This document shows, in pieces, positions 56,383 to 64,000 of a DNA stretch of 64,000 nucleotides. Every line of letters starts with the position of its first letter. Position 1 is the first letter of the stretch. This stretch comes from Aspergillus flavus (Eukaryota; Ascomycota; Eurotiomycetes; Eurotiales; Aspergillaceae), in the NCBI RefSeq assembly GCF_009017415.1, contig NC_092410.1, positions 3,224,001 to 3,288,000 of the forward strand. Reading direction: 5' to 3'. The notes beneath the pieces were generated by a model. That model was not told the DNA's origin and ran no database searches. It was given only the letters and a program-made list of their open reading frames with translations. The position numbers were made by a program, and so were the translations under genes.

Positions 56383-57296
56383 GGTGAATAGCTGCGCGAG
56401 TCGATCTCAATGCAAATCTGGAGGGGACAAGAGATGGGGGTGGAAGAAATATGCCCTCATGTCATGGCAAAGTAACTTGATCCGAGCTTAGGTGGGCTCG
56501 GGAAACGTTTGGTTCAAGCGAGCGCTAGCCGGTAGTGATTTAGGCGCGCGGCTAAAGTACCAGTTATCAGCCAATTATGTTGGGTTTTGGTGAATAAACT
56601 TACTGCAAGTTCATTATTTGTAGGGAGACCTAGGGAATGCCGACAGAAAATATCAGGACTTTGGAGACCCTTACGCCAATGGGTTGGCTGCCTGTAGAGT
56701 AATCGTCATGATATATCTTAACTAGTGAGTCTCCTATGCTCATACCCATCTTTTTATATATTTCCATCCTTTCAGAGTCATCAGTATGCGCGAGGTTGTT
56801 TAGAGCTTACGGACAAAGTCTAACACGTCAAGTTGCTTTTTATTCGATTTCAAGACAAAGAAACTGCGAAATCCGAAGCAATGTGATCTTTCGACGCCCA
56901 AGAGAGTATAGGCATATTCTAGTAGTGTTTCCTCACCATATGTGGGCTTAAGGTTAATAGGGGATGATGGCTACACAAGATCCCAGTTCGTGTAAACAAT
57001 CTTCTGTGGAATTGCTCGATATATTAGTAACTGAACCAATTTAAATGCAGATCGTTGTATCATTTAAAAAACTTCATATAACAGATATACCACCAAAGGA
57101 AAAGGACAAAATATGAGACAAAACATGGGCGCAAAAAAGCAAAAAGATCAACTGGTTCTTCACAATAACACCGCGTAGCCATGCAGCATAGACATCTCGT
57201 CATTGTCATTATCCATAGCCCAGGTCCAGTATTAGAAACCTGACTCCTCAGTTGCGGCTGTGCTCAGCAGGGTCAACCCGCTCGATTATTATATTT
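56383..57296. other. Intergenic region
   Basis: isy1 upstream region (left) and myosin 3' flank (right), both on the minus strand. I see nothing else. Confidence 0.5.
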
Positions 57297-60200
57297 TTAT
57301 AAAAAGCCTTTGGTGTTGCTGGGCATCCTCTGTGGTATGTCGCTTGAGGAAAACCCATTGCTACCCCTTCTGCTTCCAACGTCACTGAAAGTGACATGGC
57401 CGCGTCCTCTCTCGAGTCGCAGAGCTCTCCAACCCTGTAACTCGCGCTCTAGTCGCAATGACTTTTCCTTTTCTTCTCGAAGCTCGCGCTCAGCCCGACG
57501 CACCTGCAGTTGTGTATCTGTATCATTGTGCTGGAGCTCCTCGATGTTTCGAAGCAAACGATCGATCTTATCACGGGCCTTGTTGACGTCATCCGTGAGT
57601 TGTGCGTTGATTTTCTCCCTTCGCTCAATTTGGGACTGGAGGTCTTTGACAGTACGGTCAACATTCCGTAAAGAGCGTTGCTCTGAGCTATGTTTAGCCT
57701 CCTGCTCCTCAAGATGGGCCTCCAACTGCAAACACAGTTCGTTAGCATACGGTCAGTATTCCACAGCAACAAGGATGGTGAACCTACATCTTTGATCCTC
57801 TTATGCAGGAATTTTACATCCTGACTGCCCGAAGAATAGCTCTTTGTTTCCAGATCCACGCAGCGCAGCTGTGACTCTTTCAATTGTTTCTCCAAAGTAG
57901 CTTTATCCTTGAAGAGCTGGGCGTTGGCTTCTCTTTCTGCAGTGATTTCCTTTTGTATTTCAGTCACAAGAGCATCCGCTCGCCTCATTTTTCCAACAGC
58001 AGCTGCAGAGACATCTTCTTGCTGAGCAAGCTTAGATTTGAGCTCAAGGAGTTCGCGATTCATACTGGCCGCGTTGCGCATTGATGGACTTTCTCCTTTG
58101 GCAAGTTCTTCCAGCCTCTCCCCAGCTTCAGTCAAACGGACTTCCAACATTTTCTTCTCCTTGAGCAGCATATCTCGCTCTGCAGTCACGTCGTCGACTG
58201 AGGTACGCAAGTCCCTGACCTGCGACAAAAGGGTGACGACCCGGCTTTGAGCTTCATTGTGAGCGTTGACAGCCTCGTCGCGAGAGGTTGTTACGTCCTG
58301 GAGCATGACCTCCATTCGGGACTTTTCTTTAGCCCATGTCGAGCTGTTCAGTACCTCATTGTCCCATTTACTGCGGAGATCCTCAAGCTCTTCTCGAAGT
58401 CGAGAGTTTTCGCCGCGAACCTTGAGAATCTTCTCCCGCTCCATCTCGAGTTCATTATTTAGGGTAGAAAATTCCCTTTGGTATTTTTGTCGCGTCTGCT
58501 CCATTGAAGTCTCTTTATCTTCGATATCAATGGCGCGTTGATTCCTGTAGTCCTCAAGCTCATTCTGGAGACGCTGCTTAGACTGTAGTGCACCTTCTAG
58601 CTCTGCTGCCTGATCCTCCATTCTTGCCTCCAAAGCTTGTGTTTGTCTCTGCAAATCTTCCACAAGGCTGTCCATCTCTTTGCGCTCTGACATTATCCGT
58701 GCGCAGGTGTCCTCCGCCTCCTGGGCTTGGGCTTTAGCAAATTGCTCCGCCCGAGTAGCCTTAAGAACGGTAACCTCTGCTTGCTCAAGTTTGCTGAAGT
58801 ATTCATCAGCACGAGTTTTATAAAGGCTTTGGCTTGCAGCAAGGTCGGCAGACTTCGATGTCTCCGCGTCTAGCCGTATTTGTAAATCGGCGAACTCTTG
58901 GAGAAGCTGGTTTCGGCTTGCAGCGTCCTGGTCTTTAGCGAGCTGCAGCTCTTGGGCCTCAGACCGCGAATCGCGAAGTTCAACTTCCAGGGTAGCTTTC
59001 GATCGCTTGAGCTTTTCCAATTGGGCTTTCATGTCGCTAAATTCAGCAATAGCTTCGTTATGCACCTTAAGCAATGATCGTCTGGATTGTTCCTGGGAAT
59101 TGATCAAGTCATAAAGCTCCTCGTGTGATTTGGCTTGCACATCCCGCAAGGAGAGGTCACCCAAGTGGATGCTTCGCTCAAGTGCAGAGACCTTCTTGGC
59201 AGAATCATCAAGCTGATCATGCAAGCGGCCATTTTCGCGCTCTAAGAGTTGCATTCTCCTGACAGAAGGGCTCTCATCTTGCCGCATGTCTCCAAGAGGA
59301 TTTGCGAGCTGAATCTGGCTTTGGAGGTGTTTGTTCTGCATTTCACTCATCTGAAGTTTATTCTGAAGCTCTTCGAGTTCGGCCGCCATATCCATCCGTT
59401 TTTGATAACCCACAGTGTCCACTGTACGATCAGATCGGGCCGAGTCGTTGGCATTCTCATTGAAGTTAAACCTTCGGTTAGGTGTCGTCGGCGTATTGTA
59501 CTTCTTCGCAATCCCGTTTTCAGAATCCTTCCTCAGATGCGTTGGTGTACGGTTTCCAGCAACCTGGTTCTGGTCAATCTCTTCCAGGAGCGCACGCTTG
59601 GACGAAGAGTAGCGGGCATCAAGCTCCCTCATCTCATCGCCATGTCGACGTCGCATTTCTGCAAGTTGGCTTTCTGCTCTGTTATACTTCTCCTCAGTCA
59701 CTTGCAACTGAGCCCGCGTGGTATCTAGCAACTGAGCCAAGTCTACCTTCTGCGACAGGTCCGGCTGTACTTCCTCCCAGGATTCTGGAGACCGATCGGA
59801 GTCAGGGTCGACAACCTTATGAAGCAGCATCAATTGACGATGAAGGCCCTCAATCTCTTTATTTGCAGTGTCAAGAGAAGTCTGAAGTTTGCGCGTGTTT
59901 GCTTGAGCTTGGGTCCGCAGCTGTCTCTCCGTTTCTAGGTTCCTGTTGGCTTCAGCAAGCTGAAGGTTGGCTGTGGATGCTGCCTTCTCAGCATTCCTAC
60001 AGGCTTTGCGCTCCCTATTTGCTTCATGATTTAAGTCTTCCAAGCTCAACGAAAGTTTTTCTTTCTGTTTCTCCAGCGATGTAATCGTAAGTTGAAGATC
60101 CCCTAGCTGGCGGCTCAGCTTCTTACTATCCTCCTCTAGTTTTGCTTTCTCTCTTTGGAGAGTTGTAACTCGGAGACGTGAGTTTTCGCTCGCCTTCGAG

Positions 60201-63200
60201 TTGGATCTAGCAATATCGAGATTCTTTTGTTGGATCTTGGTTAACAACGCCCGGTTGTCGTTTTCCGATGCAGTGAGTCGGCCCTTAAGAGTTACTAATT
60301 CGCGCTCCAGTCGTTCCTTGTGTTGGTCATGGCGAATGCGGAAGTTGTCAGATTCAGCGATCGCGTTAGTTAACTCCTGCACCCTGATTGAAAGCCGCTC
60401 TCTCTCTGCCTCGATCTCATCTACCTGACGCGACTTCTCGTCGAGGTCCTTTCGCACACTATCCAGTCGTTCGTTGGCCTGGTTTTTGATGTTTCGTTCA
60501 ATCTCAGCTTCCGCATTCAGACGAGCATTTTCTACGCTAGTGAAGCGATCTCGTAGCTTGATTAGCTCAGTCTGAAGCTCTTTCCGCGATTGCTCGGCAG
60601 CGAGGCGGGCCTCGGTGGCACGGCGGAGTGTATCTTGCTGGATGTACATCTCCTTTTCGATGATTATCTTTGAATCATTGAGGGATGTGTACTTATCACG
60701 TAACTCAGTAAGATTGTGCTCCGCAAGCATCTGAACATCATCTCTTGATTGACGCTCTCGACTGAGGTCCGCTTGTGCCTGGAACAACTGTTCCTTCAGG
60801 TCATGGATCTGCTGCTCCAAAAGCTTCCGGCTCTCCACAGCTTCTGCATCCTCAGAGATCTTTTCGTCGAGGAGCTTTTTGACATCTGTGAGCTCTCTCT
60901 CTAGATGGGCCTTTTCTGATCTCATAGCGTCCGTCTCTGCTTGGAGCTCTCGTAGACGTTTTTGCATGTTGTCGTGGCGAGTCGAAAGAGATGTCCTCTC
61001 GGTTTCTAATTGCTGCTTATCCTCCTCATGTCTTCTTACATCGTTTCGCAGAACAGCCATCTCACTCTCTTTGCGTCTGAGCATCTCCTCATATCCTGTA
61101 GAAGTTACAGAGAGATCAGAAATCTGCTGGCGGATCGAGCGGTTCTCGTCGATCAAGTCCTTAACTTGCTTTTTCGACTGATCCAGCTCTTTGGATGTGT
61201 TAGCTAGCTTAATATCAAGGTCCTGATCCACTTTCAATAGCTTGGCTTCCAACTCTTGAACCTTCCGGTCTTTCAAGGTGAGGTGGCTCTGTAGCATTTT
61301 CAACTCTTGGTCTAGTTCTTTGATGTTGCCATCTTTCTGGGCAGAAATCTGTTCGGCCTCTAACAATCTACGGTCAATTTCTTCAAGATGTGCCTGCATC
61401 TCATGTTTCTCGGCTTCAAAACGTTGTATGATCTCCCCAGCTTGCTCCAGTTGTGTTATTCGTGTGTGGAGCTCCTCATCGCATCTCTTTTTTGCTGCGA
61501 TCAGTTCGTCTAATTGGTCCTCAAGGCTTTCCTGGTCCGCAATCGCACCAGCTAATTTTTCGCTCAGCTCAACTTCTCGCATCTGAAGTCTCTTGAATAT
61601 CTCCTCCTTGTCCAGAGCTAGAGCTCTTTCGCTCTCCAGAGTTTGTTGGATCTTTTGGATCTCTATCTCTGTGCGGCGCCTTTCTTCGTCCAGCTTTTGG
61701 CGGTCTGCAAGGTCCTGCTTGGCTTTTGTTTCCAACTGTTGGATTTTTTCATCTCTCTTTTTGACTTCGTTAGCCGTCCGTGTTTCTCCAAGCAGGGGTT
61801 TCATTCGAGAAAACAACCGCCACCAAGGATTTGCTTTCAGTTTGAGATAGACCCCAAAGTTTTGCTGGATGATCCGAGTTGCCTCAGCTCGATACAGGCG
61901 TTTGTTAGAGATACGACGCTGCACGAAACCTCGAGCCATTGACTGGAAACGTGTCATGATGGAACGAATAAGTTCGTCTCGTTTCTCTTCTAACTCAGCT
62001 AGCACACCGGCCCGGAAGAATACCTTCGTTCGGCCGACGCGGTACCAGGTTGGATCCAGGCCTAATTTGTCCAACATCATTTGAGCAATGCTTTGTCCAT
62101 CCAAGTAACCTTTGGACACATTGCGGCAGAGCACTTCATATCGCTGACGGAACTCGGCAAATGACAGCCGGTTGGGGAACCCCGTACGAGCAATTCTGAT
62201 TCCCTCCAATACACCATTACATCGTAGCTGATCTAGAACAAGGGGGGCGTTGAACATCTTCGGCCTCTTCTTGTGATTGGGAATGATGCATCGAACGAAA
62301 TGAGGATGAGTCGAGTTCAGCGAAGACATCAAACTTGACAACTGCTCCTTGTGCCTCTGAGCAACTGTACGGAATAGTCCCTTTTTAACCCGGCTCTTAG
62401 AGTAATCGGCCTCGTCATCCGGGTCTCCGCAGTCCGAAAACAAGTTCGCAACGTGCCTATCTGTCGAAGCTGCGAGCAGACGGGTCACGTTGTCATTCAG
62501 TGGGTCTTTGTTCTTTTCAAGCCAACCATTGGTATCGTACTCTACCTCAGAGGCATAGTGAGTGAGGATGAATCCCTGGCTCAACCGGGAGGCACGATAC
62601 TTGGGAGACTTGCGGTCCCAGAGCGAATGTAGCTTTTCCGTGAAGGATTTGTCAGTTGCTTTTGGCATGACACAATCCTCGTCCAAGCACGAGAAAATAC
62701 CAATTGGGTTAGTTAGCTCAATCAGATCAATTGTCGGCTGCAAATCTTTCCCGAAGTCAATGAATTGCCATTCTATCTGCTCCTTCGCATACTCCTCCTG
62801 CTCCAAGACAAACATGTGGTGATTAAAGAACTGCTGCAGCTTCTCGTTGGTATAGTTGATACACAGCTGTTCAAAACTATTGTTCTGAAATATCTCGAAC
62901 CCTGCTATATCAAGGACGCCGATAAAATAACTGTCATCGCTAGTGGTGGCACTGCGATCTAGCCGTTGGTTGATACGATTGACAAGATTTCCGAAAGAGC
63001 GTTCGTATATTCCCTTTGCAAGAGCATCAAGGGCAAGTCGGACCTGTTCTGGCGTTTGGACCTTCTCCACCCATTCGCGACCCGCCTTCACTCTTGGATG
63101 AAGTAAGCCTTTCACAAAAGGCTTCGAAGGTATTCCCAGCAACTGACAGGCCTTTTCCACGCTTCTCAATGCATCAGGCCCCAAGGCCGCCTGATCAGCA

Positions 63201-64000
63201 CGCAGGCTCTCCTTGACAATGGCCACATTTCCTAGGTGAAGAACGGCCGAGATCGTGCGAAGGATATGCATCTGCTCGTCTTCTGAGAAATCCATAATAT
63301 GAAATGCCTCAAGCAACGCATTCCATTCTTCATCATCTGATACTCCGATAATGCTGTCGTTTCCATCTCTTGTATACGCGAAGTCACCAATCCCAAGACC
63401 AGATAGCAGCAAGCTTTCTCTTAAGGCTGGATCTGCACCCCGCAATAATTGGTAAAAGATGTGGTAGTTTCGCTCCTGAGAGTTAGGCTTCACGACGCGG
63501 GACTTTTCCAAAAGGTACCAGTCAATCCATGCGCCAGAGATCTGACCTGAACGGGTGAATTCGATTCGAATAAATTTGCCGAAGCGGGAAGAATTGTTGT
63601 TTCTCACTGTCTGGGCATTACCGAAAGCTTCAAGTATTGGATTTGCCCGTAATATTTGTTGAGACAGAATAGACAATTGCTTGGTCCCCGAGCGAGCATG
63701 TGGTGTATCAGACGTTGCGACTGCTGCAAGGTATTGGATAACTTTTTTGGTATTCTCTGTCTTGCCAGCTCCAGATTCTCCTCTTCACTTGCATGTCAGC
63801 ATGGATCCTGGGCTCGCCTAATTGGCTGAGAAACATACGTTACAAGAATACTCTGGTTCTCGCCCTCTTCCACCAGGTTTCGAAATGCCTCGTCTGCCAT
63901 TGCGAAAATATGGGGTCGAGTTTCCTCTCTGCTCCGTCCTTTGTACATTTTCACATATTCGTTGGAGTAGATCGGTAACGGGCAATAAGGATTTACTGTG
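57297..64000 (-). CDS. myoB: Myosin II heavy chain, 5' end beyond the window
   Basis: Three exons are visible on the minus strand: from the right edge to 63839, 63782-57788 and 57725-57297, about 2194 codons. The first visible codons (NPYCPLPIYSNEYVKMY) are in the motor domain. The P-loop GESGAGKTENTKK is rebuilt across the first visible intron (GTATGT..GTGAAG). NSSRFGKF (switch I) and VLDIAGFEIF (switch II) follow, then an IQ segment (RFQSMARGFVQRR) and a coiled-coil tail of about 1300 residues rich in Glu, Lys, Arg and Leu. This is the conventional myosin of filamentous fungi that drives the actomyosin ring in septation; the gene name follows Aspergillus MyoB. The tail ends with a short non-helical tailpiece with RGSNGFSSSDIPQRMPS. 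About 90 N-terminal residues are missing. The 63-nt last intron (GTAGGT..TGCAG) was set by frame. Confidence 0.94.

Noticed and set aside
57310..57795. Plus-strand ORFs inside the myosin gene
   Set aside because: Antisense shadows of the coiled-coil coding region.

Overview
The window looks like chromosomal DNA of a filamentous ascomycete, most probably a Eurotiales member (Aspergillus/Penicillium type). The evidence is short introns (about 46-160 nt) with GT(A/G)NGT donors, CTRAY branch points and (C/T)AG acceptors, tight gene spacing on both strands, pyrimidine-rich 5' leaders, and proteins that read as filamentous-fungal versions of conserved eukaryotic genes. I see no operons, rRNA, tRNA, CRISPR or intact transposons. 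Exon coordinates were built by hand from splice signals, frame continuity and remembered family conservation, and every total exon length is a multiple of three.

Layout. 1-7 kb: a possible 5' leader of a minus-strand gene leaving the left edge, a secreted phospholipase A2, RanGAP1, Cox17 and the ER glucosyltransferase Alg6. 8-20 kb: a nucleolin/Gar2-like protein, an unknown single-pass membrane protein with Atg8-interaction-like motifs, the divergent pair CCT4/Rpt1, and the succinate dehydrogenase flavoprotein. 21-29 kb: a Cys-rich single-pass protein, a TPMT-like methyltransferase, argininosuccinate lyase, a GNAT acetyltransferase and a fungal protein of unknown function. 29.7-34.7 kb is gene-poor, with two small orphan genes. 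34.7-44.3 kb: a Ppn2-like metallophosphatase, an LCCL-domain membrane protein, a MARVEL protein, a DUF4336 protein and the Smc5/6 kleisin Nse4. 44.7-57 kb: Vps34, a Bor1-type anion transporter, an epoxide hydrolase, a membrane terpene-cyclase-like protein, the mitochondrial GTPase Mtg1 and the splicing factor Isy1. 57.3-64 kb: a type II myosin heavy chain whose 5' end lies beyond the window.

Most genes are unlinked housekeeping functions: nuclear transport, respiration, N-glycosylation, protein folding and turnover, autophagy and endosomal lipid signalling, genome stability, splicing, cytokinesis. The accessory part is the epoxide hydrolase plus terpene-cyclase-like pair at 50.5-53.6 kb, the methyltransferase at 23.5 kb and the orphan proteins. 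The most intriguing observations are the Atg32-like architecture of the 10.8-12.3 kb protein, a strand-biased cluster of nine GTGGG motifs upstream of the nucleolin-like gene, an Asn-to-Asp change in the GNHE motif of the metallophosphatase, the three-nucleotide first exon of isy1, and the epoxide hydrolase/terpene cyclase pairing.
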